Positions 9,368 through 18,690 of a stretch of 52,875 nucleotides of DNA are shown here, piece after piece (positions within the stretch are counted from its first letter, which is position 1; every line of letters starts with the position of its first letter). The stretch is from the NCBI GenBank assembly GCA_902533945.1, contig CACANS010000004.1, positions 1 to 52,875 of the forward strand, in the 5' to 3' direction. The position numbers and the translations under genes are program-made. The notes below the pieces were generated by a model. That model saw nothing but the letters and a program-made list of their open reading frames with translations, was not told where the DNA came from and made no database searches. This stretch comes from an uncultured Pelagibacteraceae bacterium (GTDB lineage Bacteria > Pseudomonadota > Alphaproteobacteria > Pelagibacterales > Pelagibacteraceae).

Positions 9368-9700
9368 ATGGACCAACAAATAAATGATTTAATTAATAAT
9401 GAAATAGACAATAATGAAGTTTGTCTTTTTATGAAAGGAACTCCTGAAGCTCCTCAGTGTGGTTTTTCAATGGCTGTATCTAACATCTTAAAAATTTTAG
9501 AAGTAAATTTCAAAGGTGTAAATGTTTTAGAAAATGAAAAACTAAGACAAGGCATAAAGGAATTTAGTGACTGGCCAACAATACCTCAGCTGTATGTCAA
9601 AAAGGAATTTATTGGTGGTTGTGACATTATTAAAGAAATGTTTGAAAATGGGGAGTTGTTAAAAATATTTCAATCTAAAGAGATTAATTATAAAAAATAA
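9368..9700 (+). CDS. grxD: Monothiol CGFS glutaredoxin (Grx4 type)
   Basis: The 110 residues form a single glutaredoxin domain with the monothiol CGFS motif at residues 31-34 (PQCGFS), preceded by LFMKGTPEAP, a hallmark of Grx4/Grx5 proteins. WPTIPQLYV and FIGGCDIIKEM provide the cis-Pro and glutathione-binding loops. It assembles as a [2Fe-2S]-bridged dimer or as a heterodimer with BolA proteins and delivers clusters in the cytoplasm. Adjacent placement after the BolA gene is the common alphaproteobacterial arrangement. Confidence 0.95.
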   Translation: MDQQINDLINNEIDNNEVCLFMKGTPEAPQCGFSMAVSNILKILEVNFKGVNVLENEKLRQGIKEFSDWPTIPQLYVKKEFIGGCDIIKEMFENGELLKIFQSKEINYKK

Positions 9701-9739
9701 TAATTCATTAATTATTAAAAAAAAATAAAACATAATATA

Positions 9740-10333
9740 ATGAGGGCAGATAAAGAAGTTTTTTACAAAATAGCATATAGTGATATTGAAAAAATTAATT
9801 ATAAAAATGTTTTAGATCTGTGTTGTGGAACTCTAAATAGTCTAAAACATATAAATAAATCAGAAAGATATATTGGTGTTGATGCAGTAAAAGAAGTTAT
9901 TGAAATAGCAAGAAAAAGATATCCTAATTCAGAAACTTATATATCTAAAATTGAAGATTTTAATATCAATGAACAATTTGACCTTATTGTCTGCTTTGAA
10001 GCAATAGGAATAAACAGAGATCCATTAAAAGAAGGAATTAAATATACTCCAGATTATATACAAAAAATTTTTGATAAGATAATAAGTTTTCAAAAACCTG
10101 GATCGTACCTAGCAATTAATTTGGGCCCTCAAATATTGAATGATCATGAAAATTTTATAAAAAAAATTATTAATACTGAATATAAAATTTTAAATTTTTA
10201 CCATTACGGAATGTGGAATCAAAGATACCCTTACTACATAGCTAAAATAATATCTTTTTTTGTTTATAGATTTCCTTTATTAACTAAAAATAAGAAAAAT
10301 AAATATTTTTATTATTTTTTAAAAAAAAATTAG
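9740..10333 (+). CDS. Class I SAM-dependent methyltransferase, unknown substrate
   Basis: The 197-residue protein has a Rossmann-type methyltransferase start: VLDLCCGTLNSL (motif I, SAM-binding loop), YIGVDAVKEVIEIA (acidic Asp at strand 2) and FDLIVCFEAIG (motif IV). The C-terminal third is rich in Phe, Tyr and Lys and may contact lipid or nucleic acid. Substrate not recognisable. It lies 39 nt after grxD, the largest gap in this run, so it may have its own promoter. It converges on rpsD with 13 nt between stops. Confidence 0.75.
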   Translation: MRADKEVFYKIAYSDIEKINYKNVLDLCCGTLNSLKHINKSERYIGVDAVKEVIEIARKRYPNSETYISKIEDFNINEQFDLIVCFEAIGINRDPLKEGIKYTPDYIQKIFDKIISFQKPGSYLAINLGPQILNDHENFIKKIINTEYKILNFYHYGMWNQRYPYYIAKIISFFVYRFPLLTKNKKNKYFYYFLKKN

Positions 10334-10346
10334 TAAATTAAAAAAC

Positions 10347-10964
10347 TTATCTTGAATAATATTCAATCACAAGATTAGGTTCCATTACAACAGGATAAGG
10401 AACTTCTTCAAATTTTGGCACCCTTACAAATTTAACTTTTTTGTTTTTTTCATCTACTTGAATATATTCTGGAGTTTCTCTCTCTTTGTTAGCAAGTGCA
10501 ATGTCAATCATTGCTAGTTCTTTAGATTTATCTCTTATCTCAATACTGTCTTCTTCTTTCACTTGATAGCTAGAAATATTAACTTTTTTTCCATTAACTC
10601 GAACATGGCCATGGTTTATTAATTGCCTAGAAGAAAAAATTGTGCTTGAAAGCTTAGATCTGTAAATAACTGCATCTAATCTTCTTTCTAATAAACCAAT
10701 TAAATTTTCAGCTGTATCTCCTTTTTTCATAATTGCTTTTTTGTAAAGATTTCTGAATTGTCTTTCGTTAATATTTCCATAGTAAGATTTAAGTTTTTGT
10801 TTAGCATTTAACTGAACGCCATAATCAGAAGGCTTTGATGATTTACTTTGTCCATGTTGACCAGGAGGATATGCTCTAGAATTAAAAGGACTTTTAGGTC
10901 TTCCCCATAAATTGACTTTTAATCTTCTATCGACTTTATGTTTAGAATTTAATCTTTTTGTCAT
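10347..10964 (-). CDS. rpsD: 30S ribosomal protein S4
   Basis: S4 binds 16S rRNA early in 30S assembly. The 205-residue sequence starts MTKRLNSKHKVDRRLKVNLWGRPKSP, then YPPGQHG and the S4 RNA-binding domain RRLDAVIYRSKLSSTIFSSRQLINHGHVRVNGKKV. As in other Alphaproteobacteria the gene stands apart from the rpsM-rpsK-rpoA cluster. It is separated from the upstream trmJ-like gene by 36 nt and is the last gene of a long minus-strand run. Confidence 0.98.
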   Translation of the reverse strand: MTKRLNSKHKVDRRLKVNLWGRPKSPFNSRAYPPGQHGQSKSSKPSDYGVQLNAKQKLKSYYGNINERQFRNLYKKAIMKKGDTAENLIGLLERRLDAVIYRSKLSSTIFSSRQLINHGHVRVNGKKVNISSYQVKEEDSIEIRDKSKELAMIDIALANKERETPEYIQVDEKNKKVKFVRVPKFEEVPYPVVMEPNLVIEYYSR

Positions 10965-11000
10965 TTAATGAAACGCTTTATAAACACAAGAATAATTTTG

Positions 11001-11717
11001 TCAATCAGACTTTTTTTTAACTAAACTAACAAATACACTCGATAAAATACGAGTTTCTTTTTCTGATAAATCCATTTTATAAAATATACTCCTCAAGTTT
11101 TCCAACATTTTAGGTTTTTTTTCTTGTGGTTTAAAAAAATTTATTTCTTCAAGGTGTTGGATACATAAATTTAACATTGCTTGGATATTTTTTTTTGATG
11201 CTGGTTTAATTTTTTTTGACTTAGAATATTTTGATTTTTTTATATTCAATAATTGAAAAACAGCTTGGGCTACAATTATTAAACTATGTGATAAATTTAA
11301 TGATTTGAATTTAGTATTACTGGGTATTTGTAATACATAATTTGAAAAACTTATTTCATTATTTGATAAACCTGATGCTTCTGGACCAAATAAAAAAGCA
11401 ACTTTTTTGTTAAAGTCTATTTTATTTAATTCATTCAACTTTATATGTTTAACGTTTTTATTTCTAAATCTAGATGTTGTAGAAATTAAACAATCTATAT
11501 TTTTCATTGCATTATCCAATTTTTGATAAACTTTACTTTTTTTTATAATTTCATTAGCACCTACCGAAGTGGCAACTATTTTATCATTAGGAAAAATAGG
11601 TTTAGGATTAATAATAATTAATTTAGAAAAATTAAAATTTTTCATAGCTCTTGCGCAAGCACCTATATTTTCTGATAATTGCGGTTTGTGTAAAATAAAA
11701 GAAATATTATTGAACAT
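11001..11717 (-). CDS. trmJ: SpoU-family RNA 2'-O-methyltransferase, TrmJ-like
   Basis: SPOUT-fold trefoil-knot methyltransferase of 238 residues. Motif 1 is HKPQLSENIGACARAMKNF, with the Asn/Arg signature; motif 2 is FLFGPEASGLSNNEI; motif 3 is SLNLSHSLIIVAQAVFQ. This combination and length match TrmJ, which methylates position 32 of the tRNA anticodon loop. The C-terminal helices (from about residue 165) correspond to the TrmJ extension. The target is inferred by family. The ATG overlaps the cimA stop by one base. Confidence 0.85.
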   Translation of the reverse strand: MFNNISFILHKPQLSENIGACARAMKNFNFSKLIIINPKPIFPNDKIVATSVGANEIIKKSKVYQKLDNAMKNIDCLISTTSRFRNKNVKHIKLNELNKIDFNKKVAFLFGPEASGLSNNEISFSNYVLQIPSNTKFKSLNLSHSLIIVAQAVFQLLNIKKSKYSKSKKIKPASKKNIQAMLNLCIQHLEEINFFKPQEKKPKMLENLRSIFYKMDLSEKETRILSSVFVSLVKKKSD

Positions 11718-13318
11718 TAAAGGCTTGCGGGTGCTTTATCTTTGAATAGTTTATAATCTAAACTATCAACAAGTGCTTTAAACGATGCATCAATAATATT
11801 TGCAGAAACTCCTATAGTAAACCAGTTTTTACCTCTTGAGTCGGTACTCTCAATTGAGACTCTTGTTACAGCTTCTGTTCCAGTATTAAGAATTCTAACT
11901 TTATAATCTACCAGTTTTAAATCTTTTAAATATTGAGAATATTTTACAAGTTTATCTACATTATTTCTTATTGCGTTATCAAGCGCATGGACAGGACCAT
12001 TGCCCTCTCCTTCACAAATAATTAATTTCTTATCAACTTCTAATTTAGCTTTAGCGGAAGAAATAATTTCTCCTGAGCTATTCTTTTTTACGGAAACATC
12101 GTACTCTTTAATTGAGATATATCTTGGAATTTCACCCATTATTCTTCTTGCAAGTAATTCAAATGATGCGTCTGCACCATCATAACTGTATCCAATGAAT
12201 TCTCTATCTTTAACTTCTTCTAAAAGTTTTTTTATTTTTGGATCATCTTGTTTAAAATCTATTCCGATAGATTTTAATCTTGAAACGATGTTAGATTTTC
12301 CAGATTGATCTGAAACGACTATATTTCTTACATTGCCTACTTCTTCAGGGTTGATATGTTCATATGTTTTTGGATCTTTTTGAACAGCAGATACATGTAA
12401 GCCACCTTTGTGTGAAAAGGCTGCAGCTCCCACGTAAGGTAAGTGCTGGTTAGGTTTTCTATTTAATATTTCATCAAGTAACCTCGAGCACTGAGTTAAT
12501 TTACCAATATTTTCCTTTTTAATATTTATTTCATAATTTTTTGAGTAAGTAGTTTTTAAGTGTAATGTTGGAATTACAGACATTAGATTTGCATTTCCAC
12601 ATCTTTCGCCTAGACCATTAATTGTTCCTTGTATTTGCCTAACACCTGACAAAACTGCTACTAAAGAGTTTGCAACCGCATTTCCGGTATCATTATGAGC
12701 ATGAATTCCAAGGTTTTTACCTGGTATTGATTTAGTTACTTCATTTACAATTTCGGAAACTTCATTAGGTAGTGTACCACCATTTGTATCGCAAAGTACA
12801 ATCCATCTGGCTCCATTGTCGTATGCGGATTTAAGACATGAAAGAGAATATTCTTTATTATTTTTAAAACCATCAAAAAAATGTTCTGCATCAAACATAA
12901 ATTCTTTTTTTTCTTTAACAAAAAGCTTTGCGCTTTCAGAAATATTTTCTAAATTTTCTTCATTCGATATTCCTAGTGCTACATCTACGTGGAAGTCCCA
13001 AGATTTACCAACCAAACATACTGCAGGTGTATTGCTATTTATTATAGATGAAAGTCCCGGATCATTATCAGCACTTCTACCTGCTTTTTTTGTCATTCCA
13101 AAAGCTGTTAATACTGAATTATTTAATTTAATTTTTTTTTGAAAGAACTCTGTATCACTAGGATTAGCCCCGGGCCAACCCCCTTCTATATAATCTACGC
13201 CCAAATCATCTAGAGCTTTCGCTATTTTTAATTTATCATCTATTGAAAAATCAACACCTTGAGTTTGTGCTCCATCTCTCAATGTAGTATCAAATATATA
13301 TATTTTTTCTTTGCTCAT
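11717..13318 (-). CDS. cimA: (R)-citramalate synthase
   Basis: The enzyme condenses pyruvate with acetyl-CoA to citramalate, the first step of the threonine-independent isoleucine route. The 533 residues start with FDTTLRDGAQTQGVDF, whose R14-D15 begin the catalytic DRE-TIM barrel; DYIEGGWPGANPSD and GIHAHNDTGNAVANSL follow. The GGWPGANP wording and the 'TQGV' after RDGAQ distinguish CimA from 2-isopropylmalate synthase. The C-terminal LeuA-type regulatory domain is present (GEGNGPVHALDNAI), so isoleucine feedback control is plausible. It overlaps cysS by 4 nt. Confidence 0.92.
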   Translation of the reverse strand: MSKEKIYIFDTTLRDGAQTQGVDFSIDDKLKIAKALDDLGVDYIEGGWPGANPSDTEFFQKKIKLNNSVLTAFGMTKKAGRSADNDPGLSSIINSNTPAVCLVGKSWDFHVDVALGISNEENLENISESAKLFVKEKKEFMFDAEHFFDGFKNNKEYSLSCLKSAYDNGARWIVLCDTNGGTLPNEVSEIVNEVTKSIPGKNLGIHAHNDTGNAVANSLVAVLSGVRQIQGTINGLGERCGNANLMSVIPTLHLKTTYSKNYEINIKKENIGKLTQCSRLLDEILNRKPNQHLPYVGAAAFSHKGGLHVSAVQKDPKTYEHINPEEVGNVRNIVVSDQSGKSNIVSRLKSIGIDFKQDDPKIKKLLEEVKDREFIGYSYDGADASFELLARRIMGEIPRYISIKEYDVSVKKNSSGEIISSAKAKLEVDKKLIICEGEGNGPVHALDNAIRNNVDKLVKYSQYLKDLKLVDYKVRILNTGTEAVTRVSIESTDSRGKNWFTIGVSANIIDASFKALVDSLDYKLFKDKAPASL

Positions 13319-14676
13319 TTAAATTTCCAGAGGGTTTTATCATCTTTGTCTTCAATTAAAACTCCTTTGTCTAATAATTCATTTCTGATTTGATCTGCAG
13401 CTTTATAATCTTTATTTTTTCTAGCATTATTTCTTTCAGCAATTTTTTGTTTGATTTCTTCCTCGGAAATCTTTGATTTTTTTCGCTTAAATTCGTCCCA
13501 TGAACTTTTACTTTCTCTCATTAAACCAATAAAATTACATGCTGAAACAAATATTTCTTTATCCTTAATTGTACCTTTTTGAGATTTTTCAAATAACTTA
13601 TGAAGTTTAGCAATATAAGCAGGTGTATTTAAATCATCATATAAGGGTGAGAGATAATCTTCAGGAACTAAAACCTGTTTTTTAATATCTATATAACTGT
13701 CATACCACTTGTTAATCGTTTTTTCACACTCAGATAAAAGTTTATCATTCCAATCTAAAGGCTGTTTATAGTGAGAACTGATCAACGCTAATCTTAATAC
13801 TTGTCCACTTACTTTGTTTTTAAAATCTTCAATTTTTAAAATGTTTCCTTGAGATTTTGCCATTTTTTCATTTGAAATTGTAATAAAGCCATTGTGTACC
13901 CAATAATTTGCGAATACATCTGAATCATTGGCACATCTTGATTGAGCAATTTCATTTTCATGATGAGGAAAAATTAAATCTATTCCACCACCGTGTATAT
14001 CAAATTTTGTACCAAGATATTTTTTTGACATAACAGAACATTCCAAATGCCAACCAGGTCTACCTTTTCCCCAAGGTGAATCCCAAAATGGTTCATTTTC
14101 CTTAGATGGTTTCCATAAAACGAAATCTTCTGGGTTTTTCTTATTTTCTGATATTTCTACTCTTGAACCTGCAATCAATTCTTCTAACTTTTTGTTTGAA
14201 AGTTTTCCATAATCTTTAAATTTTTTAACTTCGAAATAAACATGTTTATTTATTTCATAAGCAAATTTTTTTTTTATTAAATCTTCAGTCATTTTAATCA
14301 TAAGTGAAATGTTTTCTGTAGCTTTTGGCTCTTCGTTTGGTTTTTCGCATTTTAAATAGTTACAATCATTATGATAACTCGCTGTTATTTTTTTTGTTAA
14401 ATCTTCAATAGATATTTTTTTTTCAATGGATGATTGAATAATTTTATCATCAACATCAGTTATATTTCTTACGTATAAAACTGATTTATGTCCGTACTTG
14501 CACTTTAAAACTTTATATAAAATATCAAAAACTACTAGTGGTCTAGCATTTCCAATATGAGGATGGTCATAAACAGTGGGTCCACAAACATACATGCCCA
14601 CGCTACTTTCATTGATTGGTGTAAATTTTTCTTTTTTATTACCAAGACTGTTTGTTAAATATATATCTTTATTCAT
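13315..14676 (-). CDS. cysS: Cysteinyl-tRNA synthetase
   Basis: Class I synthetase charging tRNA-Cys. The HIGH signature is PHIGNARP near residue 45, preceded by MYVCGPTVYD, whose Cys is a Zn ligand and substrate sensor; KMSKS appears as KMAKSQGN. The ORF-track start is a TTG at 14697 inside nadE; the ATG at 14676 (MNKDIYLTNSLG) lies 2 nt after the nadE stop and fits the family N-terminus better, giving 453 residues. The C-terminal DALR-type helical domain is present (AERNNARKNKDYKAADQIRNEL). Confidence 0.96.
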   Translation of the reverse strand: MNKDIYLTNSLGNKKEKFTPINESSVGMYVCGPTVYDHPHIGNARPLVVFDILYKVLKCKYGHKSVLYVRNITDVDDKIIQSSIEKKISIEDLTKKITASYHNDCNYLKCEKPNEEPKATENISLMIKMTEDLIKKKFAYEINKHVYFEVKKFKDYGKLSNKKLEELIAGSRVEISENKKNPEDFVLWKPSKENEPFWDSPWGKGRPGWHLECSVMSKKYLGTKFDIHGGGIDLIFPHHENEIAQSRCANDSDVFANYWVHNGFITISNEKMAKSQGNILKIEDFKNKVSGQVLRLALISSHYKQPLDWNDKLLSECEKTINKWYDSYIDIKKQVLVPEDYLSPLYDDLNTPAYIAKLHKLFEKSQKGTIKDKEIFVSACNFIGLMRESKSSWDEFKRKKSKISEEEIKQKIAERNNARKNKDYKAADQIRNELLDKGVLIEDKDDKTLWKFK

Positions 14677-14678
14677 AT

Positions 14679-15416
14679 TTATTTTGGTATTTTGCAAACT
14701 GGAATTGCTTCCATTTTATGTAAATTACCTTCTCTTATTTTTAAATATTTTTTTCTATTTTTTGAATTTTCATTTATCATTGCCTCCTCTAATTCTTTAT
14801 AAGTTAAGCCGAGTTGCCCTTCATCAGTTCTTCCATCGTCCCATAATCCGTCTGTAGGTTGAGCTTCTATTATTTCTTTTATTACACCAAGTTCTTTACC
14901 TATTTCCCATATTTCAGTTTTCGTACAGTCTGCTAGTGGTGAGATATCAACTCCTCCATCTCCATATTTTGTGTAAAAACCTACACCGAAGTCTTCAATT
15001 TTGTTTCCAGTTCCAACTACAATTCCATTATTAGCTGAAGCGACTTGATAAAGTGTTGTCATTCTTATTCTAGCTCTTGAATTTGCCATACCATGATCAT
15101 TATCAAACTTTGATAATTTTGATTTAAATGAATTAAATACTTCATCCAGTTCAATTGTGTATGCTTGAACATTTTTAAATTTCTTTTTTAACCAATCTCT
15201 GTGTTGAATACTTAAATCGTGTTGGTTGGTTATTTGTTTTATTGGCATAGTTAAAACTATAGTTTTTAAACCTGTCATAGCTGATAAAGTGCTTGATACA
15301 GATGAGTCTATACCTCCAGATATTCCAATTACTAATGATTCTGCTTTTTTTGGCATTGAATTCACATAATTCAATATCCAATCTTTTATAAATATAATTT
15401 TTTTACTTACTTCCAT
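14679..15416 (-). CDS. nadE: NAD+ synthetase, ammonia-dependent type
   Basis: NadE amidates nicotinic acid adenine dinucleotide to NAD in the last step of NAD synthesis. The P-loop SGGIDS lies at residues 33-38, and GTGNKIEDFGVGFYTKYGDGGVDISPL is the conserved deamido-NAD/ATP pocket. At 245 residues there is only the synthetase domain; the N-terminal nitrilase-like glutaminase domain of the long form (about 540 residues or more) is absent, so free ammonia is the expected nitrogen donor. It is 38 nt downstream of the DAHP synthase gene. Confidence 0.94.
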   Translation of the reverse strand: MEVSKKIIFIKDWILNYVNSMPKKAESLVIGISGGIDSSVSSTLSAMTGLKTIVLTMPIKQITNQHDLSIQHRDWLKKKFKNVQAYTIELDEVFNSFKSKLSKFDNDHGMANSRARIRMTTLYQVASANNGIVVGTGNKIEDFGVGFYTKYGDGGVDISPLADCTKTEIWEIGKELGVIKEIIEAQPTDGLWDDGRTDEGQLGLTYKELEEAMINENSKNRKKYLKIREGNLHKMEAIPVCKIPK

Positions 15417-15454
15417 AATTCAAATATACGTTAAAGGATTTCTTTTATAAACGT

Positions 15455-16834
15455 TTAAGAAGCCGCTCTAATTCCGCTTCTTACATAAATAGAATTCTTT
15501 TTAATCTCATCAGAAATTAGAAATGCAAGCTCTAGTGCTTGATCAGCATTTAATCTTGGATCACAATGAGTATGATATCTACTTGAAAGATCCTGATCTG
15601 AAATATTTTTTGCACCACCGGTACATTCTGTCACATTCTGACCAGTCATTTCTATATGTAGTCCACCCGCGTAAGACCCTTCGCTTTGATGAACAGCAAA
15701 AACATTTTTTACTTCTTTTACCACATTATTAAAAGGTCTTGTTTTAAATCCAGTCGTAGACTTAATTGTATTTCCATGCATTGGGTCACATGACCAAATA
15801 ACATTAAGACCTTCTTTTTTAATTCCTCTTATTAATTTAGGTAAAAATTTTTCTACTTTATCATGACCAAACCTTGAAATTAATGTAATTTTTCCTTTTT
15901 CATTCTTAGGATTAATCACATTGCAAATTTTAGCTATCTCATCTGGTTTAGATGTTGGACCACATTTAATACCTATTGGATTTTCAATACCTCTACAAAA
16001 CTCAACATGGCCTCCATCAAGTTGCCTTGTTCTATCTCCTATCCAAACAAAATGTGCTGAGGTATCATGATATTCTCCAGTTGTAGAATCTACTCTAGTC
16101 ATATTTTCTTCAAAAGGTAACAGTAATGCTTCATGGGAAGTCCAAAAATTTACCGTTTTCAACCTTCTATTAAAATCCGAATTTATCCCACAAGCATCCA
16201 TAAATGCTAATGCGTCAGCTATTTTGTCCTCTAGTTCTTTAAATTTCTTAGCTTGAGGACTTTTTTTTATATATCCTAAATTCCAAAGATGAACTTTTTT
16301 TAAATCCGCAAAACCACCGTGGCAAAACGCTCTTATTAAATTTAATGTAGAAGCTGATTGCGAGTAAGCTTTAAATAATCTTTTTGGGTCAGGCATTCTT
16401 GACTTTTCAGTAAACTCAATACCGTTTATATTGTCACCTAAATAACTTGGTAATTCTTTATCACCCTTTTTTTCTGTTGGTGCACTTCTTGGTTTAGAAA
16501 ATTGTCCAGCAATCCGACCAAGTTTAACTACTGGTAAAGATGCAGAATAAGTTAAAACCAAAGACATTTGTAAAATGAGTTTAAAATAATCTCTTATATT
16601 GTCCGGATTAAATTCAGCAAAACTTTCAGCACAATCTCCTCCTTGCAACAAGAAAGCTTTACCATCAACAACATTTGAAAGTTGTTCCTTTAAGTGTCTT
16701 GTTTCTCCAGCAAAAACCAAAGGTGGAAAGTTTTTTATTTTGTTAAGAACCATATTTAGTTCTTTTTCATCATCATACTTTGGTATGTGCTTTACAGGAT
16801 AATTTCTCCAACTATTAATTTTCCATTTTTTCAT
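15455..16834 (-). CDS. Class II (plant-type) DAHP synthase
   Basis: The enzyme condenses phosphoenolpyruvate and erythrose 4-phosphate to DAHP, opening the shikimate pathway. Class II features are LLQGGDCAESFAEF (metal-binding Cys), VVKLGRIAGQFSKPRS, WIGDRTRQLDGGHVEF and CDPMHGNT, and the length of about 460 matches. The ORF track starts at a TTG (16840). I prefer the ATG at 16834 because an AGG sits 6 nt upstream of it, while the TTG directly follows that AGG and leaves no ribosome-binding spacer. Only class II homology is seen here; class I paralogues may exist elsewhere. Confidence 0.94.
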   Translation of the reverse strand: MKKWKINSWRNYPVKHIPKYDDEKELNMVLNKIKNFPPLVFAGETRHLKEQLSNVVDGKAFLLQGGDCAESFAEFNPDNIRDYFKLILQMSLVLTYSASLPVVKLGRIAGQFSKPRSAPTEKKGDKELPSYLGDNINGIEFTEKSRMPDPKRLFKAYSQSASTLNLIRAFCHGGFADLKKVHLWNLGYIKKSPQAKKFKELEDKIADALAFMDACGINSDFNRRLKTVNFWTSHEALLLPFEENMTRVDSTTGEYHDTSAHFVWIGDRTRQLDGGHVEFCRGIENPIGIKCGPTSKPDEIAKICNVINPKNEKGKITLISRFGHDKVEKFLPKLIRGIKKEGLNVIWSCDPMHGNTIKSTTGFKTRPFNNVVKEVKNVFAVHQSEGSYAGGLHIEMTGQNVTECTGGAKNISDQDLSSRYHTHCDPRLNADQALELAFLISDEIKKNSIYVRSGIRAAS

Positions 16835-16869
16835 ATTCAACCTAAAGGTGTTCTATCAAAGATTATCGA

Positions 16870-18690
16870 TTATTCAACTGTTACAGATTTTGCTAAATTT
16901 CTTGGTTTATCTATATCATATCCTTTTTTTAATGCTGAATAGTAAGCTAATTTTTGCAACGGGATTGTAATTAAAAAAGGTAATAAATCATCTGTGGCAT
17001 TTTCAACTTCAACTTTCTCCCAAATATTTTCAGAATGAATTTCATCTTTATTTTTATTTGTAATTAACAAAACCTTAGCGCCTCTAGCAATTACTTCTTG
17101 CATATTTGAAATTGTTTTTTTGTAATATTCATCTCTAGGCGCTAATACTACGACTGGCATACCTTCTTCAATTAAAGCTAGTGGACCATGTTTCATTTCA
17201 CCTGCTGGGTAACCTTCAGCATGAACATATGCTAACTCTTTTAATTTTAATGCTCCTTCTAAAGCAATTGGAAAAGAATATCCACGTCCTAAAAACATTG
17301 ATCCTTTAATATTTACGAACGAACTACATAAGGACTCTATTTTACTTTCGGTTTCCAGAGTCTGATTAACCAATTTTGATAAAGAAAATAAAGATTTTAT
17401 TTTTTTATGATATTCATTTTTATTTATATCATTTCTCATTATTGCAAGTTTTAAACATAAAATATACAAAACAAGCATTTGTCCTAAAAAAGCTTTGGTT
17501 GAAGCAACACCAATTTCTGGTCCACAATGTATAGGTAAAACAAATTTTGACTCTCTTGCAATCGAACTTTCAACAACGTTCACAACACTACATGTTTTCA
17601 TTTTTTTTTTATTGCATAGATCTAATGCAGCAAAAGTATCTGCTGTTTCACCTGATTGTGATACAAATACATATAATGTTTCATTGTTAAATCTGTTTTT
17701 TCTATATCTAAATTCAGAAGCTATATCGACTGTAACATTTAGTGTAGTTATTTGTTCAAACCAATATTTTGCCATTAAACATGAGTGATATGCTGTTCCA
17801 CAACCTATTAAAACTATTGATGAAATTTCATTTTTCTTCCATGGAAAATTAAAAATATTAATAGAGTTACTTATTTTATCAAGATACTCGTTAATACAAT
17901 TTTTTATTGTTGTGGGTTGCTCATCTATTTCCTTAGCCATAAAATGTTTATAATCTCCTTTGTTATAATTTTGCTCGCTAGAAGAAAGTGTTAAAATTTT
18001 TTTATTTACTTTGTTTCCATCTGCATCAAAAAATTCAACATCATCTTTTTTAATTATACAAAACTCACCATCATTTAAATAAGAAATTTTATTTGTCATG
18101 GATTTTAATGCATAAGAGTCAGAACCAAGATAATTTTCATTTGGTCCATATCCAACTGCAAGTGGAGATCCTCTTCTTGCACCAACTATTAAATCAGGCT
18201 GATCTTTAAAAATTATACCTAATGCAAAGCTACCGTTTAGCTTACTTAAAGTTTTTAAAACTGATTTTTTTAAATCATTTGTTTTTAAATACTCAGTTAT
18301 CAAATGTACAATAACTTCTGTATCTGTCTGAGATTTAAATTTATGACCTTTTTTAATTAAAAAATTTTTTAAAATAGTAGAATTTTCAATTATTCCATTA
18401 TGAACAACAGACACTTTCTCTGATGAATGTGGGTGAGCATTTATTGTACTTGGTATCCCGTGAGTTGCCCATCTCACATGGCCTATTCCAATATTCCCTA
18501 ACAATTTATTTTTAGATAAATTTTTTTCTAAAATATCTACTCTTCCTTCACATTTCACTTCATTAATAAAACCTTTGCTTAGAGTAGCTATACCTGCTGA
18601 ATCATAGCCTCTATACTCTAGTTTTCTTAAAGAATTAATTATTGAAGGTGTAACTTGTTTATTGCTTGTAATGCCTACTATACCACACAT
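16870..18690 (-). CDS. glmS: Glutamine-fructose-6-phosphate aminotransferase (isomerizing)
   Basis: GlmS makes glucosamine 6-phosphate, the entry to peptidoglycan and lipid A precursors. The N-terminal nucleophile Cys2 is in MCGIVGI; LEYRGYDSAG and GHVRWATHG are the glutaminase signatures. The two SIS isomerase halves show IGCGTAYHSC and SQSGETADT, and the C-terminal DKPRNLAKSVTVE is the conserved tail that caps the active site. Full length at 606. It overlaps the GlmU-like gene by one base. No glmS ribozyme or other leader is possible, as there is no intergenic space. Confidence 0.97.
   Translation of the reverse strand: MCGIVGITSNKQVTPSIINSLRKLEYRGYDSAGIATLSKGFINEVKCEGRVDILEKNLSKNKLLGNIGIGHVRWATHGIPSTINAHPHSSEKVSVVHNGIIENSTILKNFLIKKGHKFKSQTDTEVIVHLITEYLKTNDLKKSVLKTLSKLNGSFALGIIFKDQPDLIVGARRGSPLAVGYGPNENYLGSDSYALKSMTNKISYLNDGEFCIIKKDDVEFFDADGNKVNKKILTLSSSEQNYNKGDYKHFMAKEIDEQPTTIKNCINEYLDKISNSINIFNFPWKKNEISSIVLIGCGTAYHSCLMAKYWFEQITTLNVTVDIASEFRYRKNRFNNETLYVFVSQSGETADTFAALDLCNKKKMKTCSVVNVVESSIARESKFVLPIHCGPEIGVASTKAFLGQMLVLYILCLKLAIMRNDINKNEYHKKIKSLFSLSKLVNQTLETESKIESLCSSFVNIKGSMFLGRGYSFPIALEGALKLKELAYVHAEGYPAGEMKHGPLALIEEGMPVVVLAPRDEYYKKTISNMQEVIARGAKVLLITNKNKDEIHSENIWEKVEVENATDDLLPFLITIPLQKLAYYSALKKGYDIDKPRNLAKSVTVE

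Noticed and set aside
9698-9717. 8-bp inverted repeat TAATAATT/AATTATTA after grxD, as a terminator
   Set aside because: The stem is all A/T, the plus-strand flank is an A-run rather than a T-run, and such repeats arise by chance in this composition.
10320-10346. Bidirectional terminator between the methyltransferase and rpsD genes
   Set aside because: The 13-nt gap holds A/T runs but no convincing stem.
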